A stretch of DNA of 64,000 nucleotides from Bacillota bacterium (lineage in GTDB: Bacteria; Bacillota; Clostridia; Christensenellales; Pumilibacteraceae): contig WRAP01000003.1 in assembly GCA_009780135.1 (NCBI GenBank), positions 41,452-105,451 of the forward strand, in the 5' to 3' direction. Positions 17,498-26,203 of this stretch are shown here, in pieces; within the stretch, counting starts at the first letter, position 1; each line of letters begins with the position of its first letter. A model generated the notes under the pieces. That model was given only the letters and a program-made list of their open reading frames with translations, made no database searches and was not told the DNA's origin. The position numbers and the translations under genes are program-made.

Positions 17498-19159
17498 ATG
17501 CAATCCATTATAAATTCAAATATTTTTTCAGATGCTTATTGGGAAGCGATGGGTGCCGGACGCTTTATGTGGGGAGTTATTATAGTGTTAATGATTGGCA
17601 CTATGCTTATTCTAGCTAACATTTTGCGTCGAAAGGTCAAGATTTTTCGTCGTGCCTTAATGCCGACGGCAGTTATAGCAGGACTGATTTTTTTAATTAT
17701 TAAAGAAATTGTTTTTGCTACAACTAATGTGCAAGGTATATATATAGACCGAATATACGAATATGTATCTGGTGAGAGAGTATATACAAATACTCTTAAT
17801 TTTGGCGATTTGTTTGAAGGTGTATTGCAAGGTATTATAATTCATGCACTTCCTATAGCATTTATAGCATTAGGGCTAAGAGATAAAAAGAACTTTTCTA
17901 AAGAAAAAGAGGGAGAGATTAAACTTACGGGCAAGCGAGCAGGACCTCTTAGAAGCGGTTCGGTGCTGGTAAGTACATATATGGTGCAAGCATTAGTGGG
18001 GCTAACGGTTACGATAGTTCTATTTAGTTTTATTGGAGATTTATTGCCAGGTGCCGGGTTATTTTTGCCGATAGGCTTTGGGCAAGGACCTCCGCAAGCA
18101 TTTGCTATGGGCGATATTTGGAATGACCGATTAAGAGATGGGTACTATGCTCATGTTAATTACCGAAATTTTGCTCTTACTATAGCGGCATTTGGTTTTT
18201 TATTTTCATCTATACCAGGGGTCATAATGGTAAACCGCATCGCTAAGAAAAAAGGTATTACTAGAGCAAAAGACGAATTTCAAACGGTAGGCGATACTAC
18301 ACCGGAGCAATTTGAGAGTCCTGACGAAGTTCCGTTAAGTGAGAGTATAGACAAATTTACTTTGCAAGTTTGTATAGTATTGGCTACATACTTAATTACT
18401 ATAGGGCTTATTTTTATGATAGATATTATATTTAGAGCATCGAGCATTGAATTTTTAATAGGTCTTATCCCTACCTTTTGGGGCTTTGCATTTATGATAG
18501 CAATGCTTGTAGCGTTTGTTGTTAAGGCGATAATAAATAAACTACGAAAAAAAGGTATAATGAATCGTAAGTATACCAATACCTATATGATGAATCGAAT
18601 AGCAGGACTAGCATTTGATGTTTCTATTGTATGTGCCTTAGCACTTATTTCGGTGGTTGCTTTGGGACTTTTATGGGTGCCTGTACTGCTTATGGCAGTA
18701 ATTGGCGGTGTTGTTACAGCACTTTGGGTAAGATTTGTTACAAAAAGAATTTATCCTGAATATAAAGACGAAGCATTTTTAGCAATGTATGGATTGCTTA
18801 CAGGCACTATAGCATGTGGTACGATTTTATCTAGAGAGATTGACCCTCAATTTAAGTCGCCCGCTACAGAGGATATGGTTATAGGTTCGGCAGGAGCTGT
18901 CGCATTATCATTTCCACTAATTATTCTAGTGCCAATGGCAGCAGACGGGAATAATTTCATATGGATTTTTGTGGTGCTAGCCACATATTTAGCATTACTT
19001 ACTTGCTATATTCTAAATGTTCATCATAAAATTTTTAAGAAAAAAGGAACAATTTTGGTAGATGATGTACTAGATGCAGAAAACAGCGACGAAGTAGATA
19101 TAAATGCTGATTTGATAGGGATAGATAATTATAATAAAAGCGACAAATTAAATGAATAA
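17498..19159 (+). CDS. GltS-like sodium/carboxylate symporter family protein
   Basis: A 553-residue polytopic membrane protein with about 12 helices. Segments such as GFGQGPPQAFAMG and YGLLTGTIACGTILSREIDPQFKSPATEDM recall the two inverted halves of GltS sodium:glutamate symporters, where GxGxGxA and LTGTxxxG motifs recur. A hydrophilic linker (about 255-290) joins the halves and an acidic tail ends the protein. The substrate could be glutamate or another carboxylate and cannot be read from sequence. I chose ATG 17498 because AAAGGAGAAT lies 8-10 bases upstream; the longer in-frame extension overlaps the previous gene and lacks a site. Confidence 0.65.
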   Translation: MQSIINSNIFSDAYWEAMGAGRFMWGVIIVLMIGTMLILANILRRKVKIFRRALMPTAVIAGLIFLIIKEIVFATTNVQGIYIDRIYEYVSGERVYTNTLNFGDLFEGVLQGIIIHALPIAFIALGLRDKKNFSKEKEGEIKLTGKRAGPLRSGSVLVSTYMVQALVGLTVTIVLFSFIGDLLPGAGLFLPIGFGQGPPQAFAMGDIWNDRLRDGYYAHVNYRNFALTIAAFGFLFSSIPGVIMVNRIAKKKGITRAKDEFQTVGDTTPEQFESPDEVPLSESIDKFTLQVCIVLATYLITIGLIFMIDIIFRASSIEFLIGLIPTFWGFAFMIAMLVAFVVKAIINKLRKKGIMNRKYTNTYMMNRIAGLAFDVSIVCALALISVVALGLLWVPVLLMAVIGGVVTALWVRFVTKRIYPEYKDEAFLAMYGLLTGTIACGTILSREIDPQFKSPATEDMVIGSAGAVALSFPLIILVPMAADGNNFIWIFVVLATYLALLTCYILNVHHKIFKKKGTILVDDVLDAENSDEVDINADLIGIDNYNKSDKLNE

Positions 19160-19240
19160 AAAACTAATCCTCAATTCATACTAGTATTGTGGTAGCGAAA
19201 CTACACCTACCTAATGCTACAAAGAGGAGGTTTTTAGAAT

Positions 19241-19489
19241 ATGTGGAAAAAAGTTTTGAATATTATAGCTTTTACAATATTGATACTAGGCGGACTTAAC
19301 TGGATGCTGGTAGGAATTTTTAATCTTAATTTAATTTCAACTGTCTTTATGGGATACCGCTCTCCAGGTTCTATTACCATGTATGTTTTAGTGGGTCTTT
19401 CTGCACTTTGGCTAATTATTAGTTCAATTGCTTCTAACGGCAGAATTCAATTTGTAGAAGATAGACATCATCACCATGGCAATGCATAA
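19241..19489 (+). CDS. DUF378-family small membrane protein
   Basis: An 82-residue protein with two membrane helices (about 5-27 and 43-65) and the family segment ILGGLNWMLVGIFNLNL. It ends in a natural histidine-rich tail (DRHHHHGNA) that could bind metal. Function of DUF378 proteins is unknown. GAGGAGG precedes ATG 19241, a strong ribosome-binding site, and a clear terminator follows. Confidence 0.88.
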   Translation: MWKKVLNIIAFTILILGGLNWMLVGIFNLNLISTVFMGYRSPGSITMYVLVGLSALWLIISSIASNGRIQFVEDRHHHHGNA

Positions 19490-19508
19490 AACAAGTATAA
19501 ATATATAA

Positions 19509-19547
19509 AAAAATGTCTAAGATTATAGAGTAGTCTTAGACATTTTT
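19509..19547 (+). terminator. Terminator of the DUF378 gene
   Basis: 14-bp arms AAAAATGTCTAAGA / TCTTAGACATTTTT (19509-19522 and 19534-19547). The T-run ends one base before the next ATG, so the next gene must be reached by read-through or from an internal start. Confidence 0.88.
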
Positions 19548-19548
19548 A

Positions 19549-20268
19549 ATGAATTTAATTGGTCTCACACTTTTGGCGATTGCCTCAATAATAGCGTTTT
19601 TTGGATTTGGAAGACGATTTTTTACTAGATTAGCCATAAAGCCATGGCTAATGTTTTTGTTTATTTTGATTTTTACTATAGGGGCAATTGTGCCTGTAAT
19701 TAAACTTAGTGAAGTAGTTTTGGTTAGTGTTAGCGGTTTTATTGTGCCGATTATCTTTGCAAGTGTTCTTTTTTATACAACTTCTGCTAAAGAAAAAGCG
19801 TTTCACTTGGCACTTAGCATTTTAATTATATCCGCTAGTACTCTAGCACTTTTAGTTGCGATACATCCTACAAATGTTTCATTTTATATAATATCAGCAG
19901 TAGCTGTAGGATTAACGGCAGCAATTGCTAGCTACATAATCACAAAAAACCGTACTACAATTCTTATTGCAACAAGCATAGGGATTGTTTTAGGTGATGC
20001 GATTTATAATATACTAATGAGGTTTTTAACCGAACGCCCTATAGCGTTAGGCGGTGGCGGAACTTTCGATGCAATTATTTTAGCTTCGATTGCAGCATTA
20101 GTATTGTTAGAAATAGTAGAATTTGTAAAAAGTAAACAAACACAAAAAAGACAACAATTTTCAAAAAATCGACACTTTAAGGCTATAAACTTTGAAGCAG
20201 GAGAGGATATAGCACTAAAAGAAGCAAGAGAAAAGCTAGAGAAAGAAATCTTCGCTCCATTTGAATAA
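19549..20268 (+). CDS. DUF1614-like membrane protein
   Basis: A 239-residue protein with about seven membrane helices. Near the C-terminus is ALGGGGTFDAIILASIAALV, which resembles the GGAGxFDGIFLTGIxAVLLA signature of DUF1614 proteins, a family of unknown function. A basic, helical cytoplasmic tail follows (about 195-239). The start ATG 19549 comes immediately after a terminator hairpin and has no Shine-Dalgarno, so the true start or expression mode is uncertain. It converges with tcdA with only five bases between stops. Confidence 0.7.
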   Translation: MNLIGLTLLAIASIIAFFGFGRRFFTRLAIKPWLMFLFILIFTIGAIVPVIKLSEVVLVSVSGFIVPIIFASVLFYTTSAKEKAFHLALSILIISASTLALLVAIHPTNVSFYIISAVAVGLTAAIASYIITKNRTTILIATSIGIVLGDAIYNILMRFLTERPIALGGGGTFDAIILASIAALVLLEIVEFVKSKQTQKRQQFSKNRHFKAINFEAGEDIALKEAREKLEKEIFAPFE

Positions 20269-20273
20269 TATAT

Positions 20274-21023
20274 CTATTTTATCAATTCTATAACAATTTC
20301 TCCGGCCATAATAAGACCTGCTACACTTGGCACAAACGAAACACTACCGGGGATTTGTCGTCTAACACAACAAGTTCTAGCGGTATCAGGAGGGCAAATG
20401 CAGTTGTGTTTGCAGCTTGTCTTAACTGTTTCAATCGGCACAATAGGTACTTCTTTAGAGTAAACAACTTTTAAATTATCAATCCCTCTAGCCCTAAGCT
20501 CTTTTCGCATAACTTTAGCTAGGGGGCAAAGAGTAGTTTCAAAAATATCGGCAACTTCAAAGCTACTAGCGTCTAACTTATTGCCAGCCCCCATACAGCT
20601 AATAATTGGCACATTATTAGCTTTGGACCGTTCAATCAGCTCTAACTTACAACTAACGGTATCAATCGCATCTAATATATAATCATATGTTGATATATCA
20701 ATTACATTGGCAGTTTCTTTAGTATAAAAAAGACTAAAAATTTCAACCTTAGCATTAGGATTTATTGCTAAAATCCTTTCTTTAGCGACTTCAGTTTTAT
20801 ATTTGCCAATAGTATCGTGAGTAGCGTGTAATTGACGATTGATATTTGTTAAGCACACTTTATCATCATCTACTAATGCAATACTGCCAATGCCAGCCCT
20901 AGCCAATGCCTCAACAGCATATCCACCAACTCCTCCTATGCCAAAAACAATAACCTTAGCTTTTGCCAGCTTTTCTTGGTTTTTTGCTCCCCATAATATT
21001 TCACTTCTAGAAAATTGATTCAT
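20274..21023 (-). CDS. tcdA: tRNA threonylcarbamoyladenosine dehydratase (TcdA/CsdL, E1-like)
   Basis: A 249-residue ThiF/MoeB-type E1-like enzyme. It uses ATP to cyclise t6A37 in ANN-decoding tRNAs to ct6A. It begins FSRSEILWGAKNQEKL, with the nucleotide-binding motif GIGGVGGYAVEALARAGIG at about 28-46, DDDKVCLTNINRQL, and CMGAGNKLDASSFEVADIF in the second half, then a Cys-rich stretch KTSCKHNCICPP typical of the group. Length and motifs fit TcdA rather than MoeB or ThiF. A -10 box (TATAAT) lies about 19 bases before ATG 21023. Confidence 0.9.
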   Translation of the reverse strand: MNQFSRSEILWGAKNQEKLAKAKVIVFGIGGVGGYAVEALARAGIGSIALVDDDKVCLTNINRQLHATHDTIGKYKTEVAKERILAINPNAKVEIFSLFYTKETANVIDISTYDYILDAIDTVSCKLELIERSKANNVPIISCMGAGNKLDASSFEVADIFETTLCPLAKVMRKELRARGIDNLKVVYSKEVPIVPIETVKTSCKHNCICPPDTARTCCVRRQIPGSVSFVPSVAGLIMAGEIVIELIK

Positions 21024-21144
21024 ATTTTCTTAACCCAAATGTATTATAAAATAAGATATTAGCATATAGCAAGCTAAAAATTAAGATAGTTTTGCTAGCA
21101 TGATTTGCGATAGTCAAGCTGTCGTCTGTTTAATATCTGATTTT

Positions 21145-21190
21145 AATAATAAAGGGTTGTTACTAGTTAAAGTAACAACCCTTTATTATT
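21145..21190. terminator. Strong 20-bp hairpin with flanking A/T runs
   Basis: Perfect arms 21145-21164 and 21171-21190, loop AGTTAA, core AAAGGGTTGTTACT. It lies upstream of both flanking genes, so it may end a short rightward transcript or precede the structured region that follows. Confidence 0.75.
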
Positions 21191-21438
21191 ATTTGGGCAG
21201 AAATTTTTGAAAACAGATTTTGAGTTTAATTTCTGCCATAAGAGGAGAAAGTAAGTCAATATATGTCCTAAGGGACAAGCGTAATCAATAATAACTACCA
21301 GTGGTACAAGGCAAGTCGCTAGCTGAATTCTCAAACTTAACAGTTCTACGACTTTACAATGTTTGATTCAACAAAACGATTGTTGCCTTGCAATTATATT
21401 ATGTGTGGGATTATAAAATAATATACACAAAAAAATCA
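21191..21438 (+). ncRNA. Candidate structured RNA, class unassigned
   Basis: A gene-free stretch with nested hairpins: GGCAGAAATT / AATTTCTGCC (about 21196-21238), GTCC-TAAG-GGAC (21267-21278), TACCA-G-TGGTA (about 21297-21307) and CAAGGCAA (about 21308) pairing with TTGCCTTG (about 21383). A strong hairpin precedes it and the transglycosylase gene follows. It does not show the conserved cores of tmRNA, RNase P, SRP or 6S RNA. It could be a long leader instead. Confidence 0.3.
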
Positions 21439-21450
21439 TATAATATTTAT

Positions 21451-21981
21451 GTGAGCAGTCGCCAAATTATCTCAAAAAATAAGCTAGTTATATCGGTATG
21501 TATAGTTTGTGCTTTACTTATTGGCGTATTAGTGTTTGTGCATTTTAGGTTTCCTAAAAGGTATTGCGATATTATTACTATGGCATCGGAGACCCACAAC
21601 ATAGAGCCTAGTCTTATTTATGCTGTAATTTTATCTGAAAGCGGTTTTGATAGATATGCTGTTAGTAGTGCCGGAGCTATGGGCTTGATGCAAATTATGC
21701 CGTCTACTGCTGAATATATAGCGAGAGAGCGAGGGATCGAGTTTAGTGAGGAAATGCTGTTTGACCCAGCTATAAATATAGATTTTGGCACATATTATTT
21801 GGCAAGGATGTTTAGACGGTTTGGTAATCAAAAAGAAGCCCTTGCCGCTTATAATGCAGGCGAGGGCAATGTGTCCGCTTGGCGGGCATCCGATTTAGAT
21901 AGAATTCCTTTTAGAGAAACTCGAGATTATGTTAGAAGAGTTACTTTTGCTAGGAGAATATATCGGTTTTTAGGAGTGTGA
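21451..21981 (+). CDS. Membrane-anchored lytic transglycosylase (SLT family)
   Basis: A 176-residue cell-wall enzyme that cleaves the MurNAc-GlcNAc bond of peptidoglycan. One N-terminal membrane helix (about 11-30) precedes an SLT domain with catalytic Glu in ILSESGFDRYAVSSAGAMGL, then MQIMPSTA, AINIDFGTYYLARM and ALAAYNAGEGNV; all family landmarks are present. I chose GTG 21451 because TATAAT (21439-21444) ends six bases upstream, the leaderless spacing seen elsewhere here; the longer frame to 21388 starts inside the structured region. Ends with TGA. Confidence 0.88.
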   Translation: MSSRQIISKNKLVISVCIVCALLIGVLVFVHFRFPKRYCDIITMASETHNIEPSLIYAVILSESGFDRYAVSSAGAMGLMQIMPSTAEYIARERGIEFSEEMLFDPAINIDFGTYYLARMFRRFGNQKEALAAYNAGEGNVSAWRASDLDRIPFRETRDYVRRVTFARRIYRFLGV

Positions 21982-22056
21982 TAGGTATTGAACATATTTT
22001 TAACTACAAACTATAAATTTTAGTTCAATATATAAATCAATAATTTGTAATTTGAT

Positions 22057-22500
22057 TTAATCCCTAATAATAATTCTTTCCATAAAGGTGTCAATATAGC
22101 TACGCTTGTCGCTAGGACCTCTTGCATAGATAACTACATAATCGATTTGATAAAGTCGTACAAAAGTTCCTTGCGATGTAAATCGGCGCATACGGTATGT
22201 GCCGATATCAGTAGAAATAGACGACCTTCTAACATTGTAGCTATTATCAATCGAACGGAATCTTGTTGTAGCATCTGCTATAGTTTCGTACTCAAAAAAG
22301 TCTAAATAAGTGTATTCGGCTAAATATATTCTAAGAGGTATTAAAAATTCTTCGTAATCTAGTTCTAAATAATCGGCGGCATCTATAACTTGCTCTCTAG
22401 TAACATTGTTTGGGCGTCTCATATCTGCACATCCTATTAAACTAATTGCTGTAATAGCCACTAAAATTAGTACAAAGGATAAAATAGTTTTTTTCTTCAT
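22057..22500 (-). CDS. Lipoprotein, unknown family
   Basis: A 147-residue lipoprotein: basic n-region MKKK, hydrophobic core and lipobox ISLIGC (Cys 24), then a polar, Tyr/Arg-rich domain. No family recognised. ATG 22500 is preferred over an upstream in-frame start because its promoter -10 box ends exactly seven bases upstream (leaderless). It diverges from nrdG; the 85 bases between them hold both promoters. Confidence 0.75.
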   Translation of the reverse strand: MKKKTILSFVLILVAITAISLIGCADMRRPNNVTREQVIDAADYLELDYEEFLIPLRIYLAEYTYLDFFEYETIADATTRFRSIDNSYNVRRSSISTDIGTYRMRRFTSQGTFVRLYQIDYVVIYARGPSDKRSYIDTFMERIIIRD

Positions 22501-22507
22501 CGGTGGT

Positions 22508-22536
22508 ATTTTATATAGAATTTGACATATTGTCAA
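22508..22536 (-). promoter_or_regulatory. Leaderless-type promoter of the lipoprotein gene
   Basis: On the minus strand TTGACA, 17-base spacer, TAAAAT, seven bases, ATG. The -35 box is part of a perfect 15-base palindrome, TTGACATATTGTCAA (22522-22536), which could also be an operator for the divergent pair. Confidence 0.75.
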
Positions 22537-22550
22537 CAAGAATTTTCTGA

Positions 22551-22579
22551 TTGTGATATTAAATTTTATATGTTAAAAT
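22551..22579 (+). promoter_or_regulatory. Leaderless-type promoter of nrdG
   Basis: TTGTGA (22551-22556), 17-base spacer, TAAAAT (22574-22579), six bases before ATG 22586. Confidence 0.6.
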
Positions 22580-22585
22580 AATCAT

Positions 22586-23071
22586 ATGCAAAATAATGGG
22601 CAAGCAAGCAAGAATATAAGATTAGCTGGCATTGTAGAGGAAAGTATAGTCGATGGTGATGGGTTGCGTTTTACAATTTTTGTGCAAGGCTGTCCTCATA
22701 AATGTATAGGTTGTCATAATCCGCATACTCACGATTTTGATGCTGGAAAGGATTATGAAGTGGGGGAATTATGCGAAAAAATTTTTAGTAACCCTCTTTT
22801 AAGCGGAGTAACTTTTTCTGGCGGAGAGCCTTTTTGTCAACCGAAATCTCTTATTGCTATTGCACAAAAAGCAAAAGAAAAAGGACTAAATATTTGGTGT
22901 TATACAGGCTATACGCAAGAAGAAATTTTGAAAAATGCAAAAACCGATAGCGACATTGCCGAATTGCTAAATTTGATTGATGTATTAGTAGATGGTCCTT
23001 TTATAGAAGAACAAAAAGACCTTACCTTAAAGTTTAGAGGTAGCAAAAATCAAAGGATAATACAGCTCTAA
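22586..23071 (+). CDS. nrdG: Anaerobic ribonucleotide reductase activating protein
   Basis: A 161-residue radical SAM activase that makes the glycyl radical on class III ribonucleotide reductase. The cluster motif CPHKCIGC (Cys36, 40, 43; CX3CX2C) is followed by HNPHTHDF. The SAM-binding GGE motif is in VTFSGGEPFCQP, and FRGSKNQRII at the end is typical of NrdG. Size and HNPxTH favour NrdG over pyruvate formate-lyase activase (about 250 residues). The reductase gene nrdD is not in the window. The transcript is probably leaderless. Confidence 0.92.
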   Translation: MQNNGQASKNIRLAGIVEESIVDGDGLRFTIFVQGCPHKCIGCHNPHTHDFDAGKDYEVGELCEKIFSNPLLSGVTFSGGEPFCQPKSLIAIAQKAKEKGLNIWCYTGYTQEEILKNAKTDSDIAELLNLIDVLVDGPFIEEQKDLTLKFRGSKNQRIIQL

Positions 23072-23114
23072 AGTTGTTGTTTAGTTTTTGATAATATGGT
23101 ATCATAATAATGAG

Positions 23115-23143
23115 GTGGATGAAATTAGTATTCCACTTTTTTT
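23115..23143 (+). terminator. Weak terminator after nrdG
   Basis: Five-bp stem GTGGA / TCCAC followed by seven T. Short, so only moderately convincing. Confidence 0.45.
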
Positions 23144-23212
23144 GGAGTAAAAATCTGCTTGATAAAAATAAGCAGTAAGGAATAGGGGAAAATAGGAGAA
23201 AAATAAAAAACA

Positions 23213-25303
23213 ATGACAAATTTAGGACACACATTTAAGACGACAATTGGTGGCAGGGAAGTAACTGTAGAAATTGGTAAGTACGCTGAGCAAGCTAGTA
23301 GTTGCTTTATGCGTTGTGGCGATACGGTGGTTATGGTAAATGCTACAATGAGCGAGGAGCCTCGTCCTGGTATGGATTATTTTCCGCTAGGTGTAGACTT
23401 TGAGGAGAAAATGTATTCTGTGGGTAAAATCCCTGGCGGGTTTAAGAAAAGAGAAGGGCGTGCCGGAGATAAAGCTATTTTAACTAGCCGTCTTATAGAT
23501 AGACCAATAAGACCACTTTTTCCGGACGGATTTTTTAACGATGTTTCGGTTGTAGCAACTGCTCTTTCGGTAGACCCGGATATTCCGCCTGAGGTTTTTG
23601 GTATGATAGGTAGTAGTGTTGTGTTATCTATTAGCGATATTCCATTTAATGGTCCGACAGGCTCTGTTGTTGTTGGCTTGGTTGACGGCGAGTTTGTAAT
23701 CAATCCTGACACAAAACAGCGTGAAAAATCACTACTTCATTTAGTTGTAAGTGGTACTAAAGAGGCTATTATGATGGTTGAAGCAGGCAGTAACGAGATT
23801 AGCGAAGAGCAAATGTTAGCCGGTATTTTGTTTGGTCATGAGGAAATTAAAAAACAAGTGGCATTTATAGAAGAAATTGTTAAAGCAATTGGTAAGCCAA
23901 AACGCAAAATTGATTTCTATAGTGTGCCGGAAGGTATTGAAAAACAAGTTAGAGATTTTGCTGAAAAATTATTTGCTAAAGTTTTTGCCGAAACTGATAG
24001 ACAAAAGCGTCAAGAAGCGGAAGCAACTGCCGAAAAAGAAGTATATGCTTATTTTAGTGATAAATTGCCGGATAATAAAAGAGAAATTGGCGATGTGATG
24101 TACGACATCAAAAAAGAAATTGTAAGAGCCAAAATTACAAATGAAGGCTTTAGACCTGATGGCAGAAAGTTAACAGAAATCCGTCCGATTTGGTGCGAAA
24201 CGGGACTTCTTCCGAGAGTTCATGGTAGTGCTGTATTCACTAGAGGGCAAACTCAAGCATTGACTACCTGTACTTTAGGTATGGCATTAGAAGCTCAACG
24301 CTTAGATACGCTAGATCCAACAGAAACATCAAAACGCTATATGCATCATTATAATTTTCCAGGATATTCTACGGGCGAAGCTAAGCCTATGCGTGCACCC
24401 GGTCGTAGAGAAATCGGACACGGTGCCCTAGCCGAGAGGGCATTAGAGGCAGTAATTCCTAGTGAAACTGATTTTCCATATGCAATCCGTACCGTAACAG
24501 AGGTTATCAGTTCTAATGGTAGTACTTCTCAAGCCAGTGTTTGTGGTAGCACCCTTGCACTTATGGATGCGGGTGTTCCGATTAAGGCTCCTGTTGCAGG
24601 TATTGCTATGGGGCTTATTAAAGATGAAAAGACTAAGAATGTGGCGATTTTATCAGACATTCAAGGTTTAGAAGACTTTTTGGGCGATATGGACTTTAAG
24701 GTAGCGGGTACTAAGGACGGTATTACTGCTATTCAAATGGATATTAAAATTAGTGGGATTGACGAGCAAATTCTTAAAACTGCACTAGCTCAAGCAAAAG
24801 AAGGCAGAATGCACATTTTAGGAGAAATGCTTAAAGTATTGCCGGCTCCGAAAGAGGAAATGAGCAAATATGCCCCCAAGATTATAATGTTCCAAATAGA
24901 CCCAGAGAAAATCGGCGAGGTTATCGGCAAAAGTGGTAAAACAATTAACGCAATTATCGAAGAAACGGGCGTTAAAATGGATATTGAGGATGATGGTAGA
25001 GTATTTATCGCAACTGCTGATAGTGCTATGGCAGAGAGAGCTAAAAAAATCGTGTTAAGTATTGTAGAAGAGCCTGAGCCTGGTATGATTTTTGAAGGTA
25101 AGGTTGTTAGGGTTTTAGAGTTTGGTGCGTTTGTAAATATTTCTCCAGGTAGAGACGGCATGGTGCATATTTCTAAATTAGACCCGAAAAAGAGAGTCGA
25201 AAAAGTAACTGATATAGTAAACATAGGTGACATGGTAGAAGTAGCAGTTATCAAAGTAGACGAAAAAGGCAGAATTGATTTAAGACTTAATAAAAAAATA
25301 TAA
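23213..25303 (+). CDS. pnp: Polyribonucleotide nucleotidyltransferase (PNPase)
   Basis: A 696-residue phosphorolytic 3'-to-5' exoribonuclease. It has two RNase PH-like domains (about 10-230 and 310-540; GFKKREGRAGDKAILTSR, YSTGEAKPMRAPGRREIGHG) joined by a helical linker. A KH domain (about 555-615; IGEVIGKSGKTINAI) and an S1 domain (about 620-692; GMIFEGKVVRVLEFGAFV) follow. Length is standard. AGGAG lies about 14 bases before ATG 23213, an unusually long spacing. A small stem CTGCTT/AAGCAG lies in its leader. truB and ribF follow on the same strand with gaps of 45 and 3 bases. Confidence 0.98.
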   Translation: MTNLGHTFKTTIGGREVTVEIGKYAEQASSCFMRCGDTVVMVNATMSEEPRPGMDYFPLGVDFEEKMYSVGKIPGGFKKREGRAGDKAILTSRLIDRPIRPLFPDGFFNDVSVVATALSVDPDIPPEVFGMIGSSVVLSISDIPFNGPTGSVVVGLVDGEFVINPDTKQREKSLLHLVVSGTKEAIMMVEAGSNEISEEQMLAGILFGHEEIKKQVAFIEEIVKAIGKPKRKIDFYSVPEGIEKQVRDFAEKLFAKVFAETDRQKRQEAEATAEKEVYAYFSDKLPDNKREIGDVMYDIKKEIVRAKITNEGFRPDGRKLTEIRPIWCETGLLPRVHGSAVFTRGQTQALTTCTLGMALEAQRLDTLDPTETSKRYMHHYNFPGYSTGEAKPMRAPGRREIGHGALAERALEAVIPSETDFPYAIRTVTEVISSNGSTSQASVCGSTLALMDAGVPIKAPVAGIAMGLIKDEKTKNVAILSDIQGLEDFLGDMDFKVAGTKDGITAIQMDIKISGIDEQILKTALAQAKEGRMHILGEMLKVLPAPKEEMSKYAPKIIMFQIDPEKIGEVIGKSGKTINAIIEETGVKMDIEDDGRVFIATADSAMAERAKKIVLSIVEEPEPGMIFEGKVVRVLEFGAFVNISPGRDGMVHISKLDPKKRVEKVTDIVNIGDMVEVAVIKVDEKGRIDLRLNKKI

Positions 25304-25311
25304 TTATTTAT

Positions 25312-25338
25312 GTGCGGGTGGCAGATTGTCACCCGCAC
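25312..25338. repeat. GC-rich palindrome between pnp and truB
   Basis: Perfect 9-bp arms GTGCGGGTG / CACCCGCAC with loop GCAGATTGT. It belongs to the short palindromic repeat family and would form a stable intercistronic hairpin. Confidence 0.75.
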
Positions 25339-25348
25339 TTTAGAAAAT

Positions 25349-26200
25349 GTGAAAGGCTTATTAAATATAAATAAACCAACGGCTTTAACTAGTAGTGATG
25401 TTGTGTCTAAGGTGCGTAAAATCCTTGGCACTAGAGCAGTAGGTCATATGGGTACATTAGATCCACAAGGTACGGGAGTGCTACTAATAGGAGTTGGAAA
25501 GGGTTGCAGATTATTCGACTTTTTTTTGAGTAAAGATAAAGAATATGAGGCGGAATTTGCTTTTGGTTACACTACAGATACGCTCGATAAAGATGGCACT
25601 ATTATTGCTACTACAGATGTAATTCCCGATAAAGCATCAATTTTAGGTGCTTTAGAAATGTTATGCGGACAAGTTGAGCAACTTCCACCAATATACAGTG
25701 CAAAAAGCATTGATGGCAAAAGAGCATATGAAATAGCACGAAAAGGTGAAATTCCACAACTCAAAACTGCTTCAGTGCGAATAGACAGTATAAAATTATT
25801 AGAACAAACCGCTCAATATACTTACAAGTTTTTAATCGCTTGTTCGTCTGGAACATATATCCGTAGTATCTGTAGAGATTTAGCCGCCAGTTTAAGTTCG
25901 TTAGCTTGTATGACGAGTATACACCGTACGAAAGCAGGAGAGTATACAGATAAAACAGCAGTTACACTAGAGCAATTATCAGAATTAAAGCAATCGGCAG
26001 TAATTCCTATAGAAATTGCATTACGAAATTTGCCCCGAATTGATTTTGTCGATTCCGACTATCAACGCATCTTAAACGGCATAAAAATCGACTGCGACAC
26101 CACTCATAAGCAATTTACAGTATATTCTAAAAATGAATTATTCGGTATCGGCACAACACAAAACAACAAACTAAAAATCACGTCATTCTTAAAAGATTAA
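25349..26200 (+). CDS. truB: tRNA pseudouridine-55 synthase
   Basis: Makes pseudouridine 55 in the T loop of tRNAs. From GTG 25349 the protein is 283 residues, starting MKGLLNINKPTALTSSDVV as usual for the family. The catalytic Asp is in GHMGTLDPQGTGVLLIGVGKG; KEYEAEFAFGYTTDTLDKDG, PPIYSAKSIDGKRAYE and CSSGTYIRSICRDL follow. An ATG at 25310 is in frame but would add residues encoded by the palindrome (MCGWQIVTRTLEN), so I prefer GTG. Neither start has a clear Shine-Dalgarno; translation may be coupled to pnp. Confidence 0.95.
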   Translation: MKGLLNINKPTALTSSDVVSKVRKILGTRAVGHMGTLDPQGTGVLLIGVGKGCRLFDFFLSKDKEYEAEFAFGYTTDTLDKDGTIIATTDVIPDKASILGALEMLCGQVEQLPPIYSAKSIDGKRAYEIARKGEIPQLKTASVRIDSIKLLEQTAQYTYKFLIACSSGTYIRSICRDLAASLSSLACMTSIHRTKAGEYTDKTAVTLEQLSELKQSAVIPIEIALRNLPRIDFVDSDYQRILNGIKIDCDTTHKQFTVYSKNELFGIGTTQNNKLKITSFLKD

Positions 26201-26203
26201 CAT

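Noticed and set aside
21191..21438. tmRNA, 6S, SRP or RNase P RNA
   Set aside because: None of the conserved cores or tag sequences of these RNAs is present; kept only as an unassigned structured region.
24790..25431. 213-codon frame antisense to pnp
   Set aside because: Fully explained as a shadow of the pnp frame; Ser/Leu/Pro/Ile-rich antisense composition and no ribosome-binding site.
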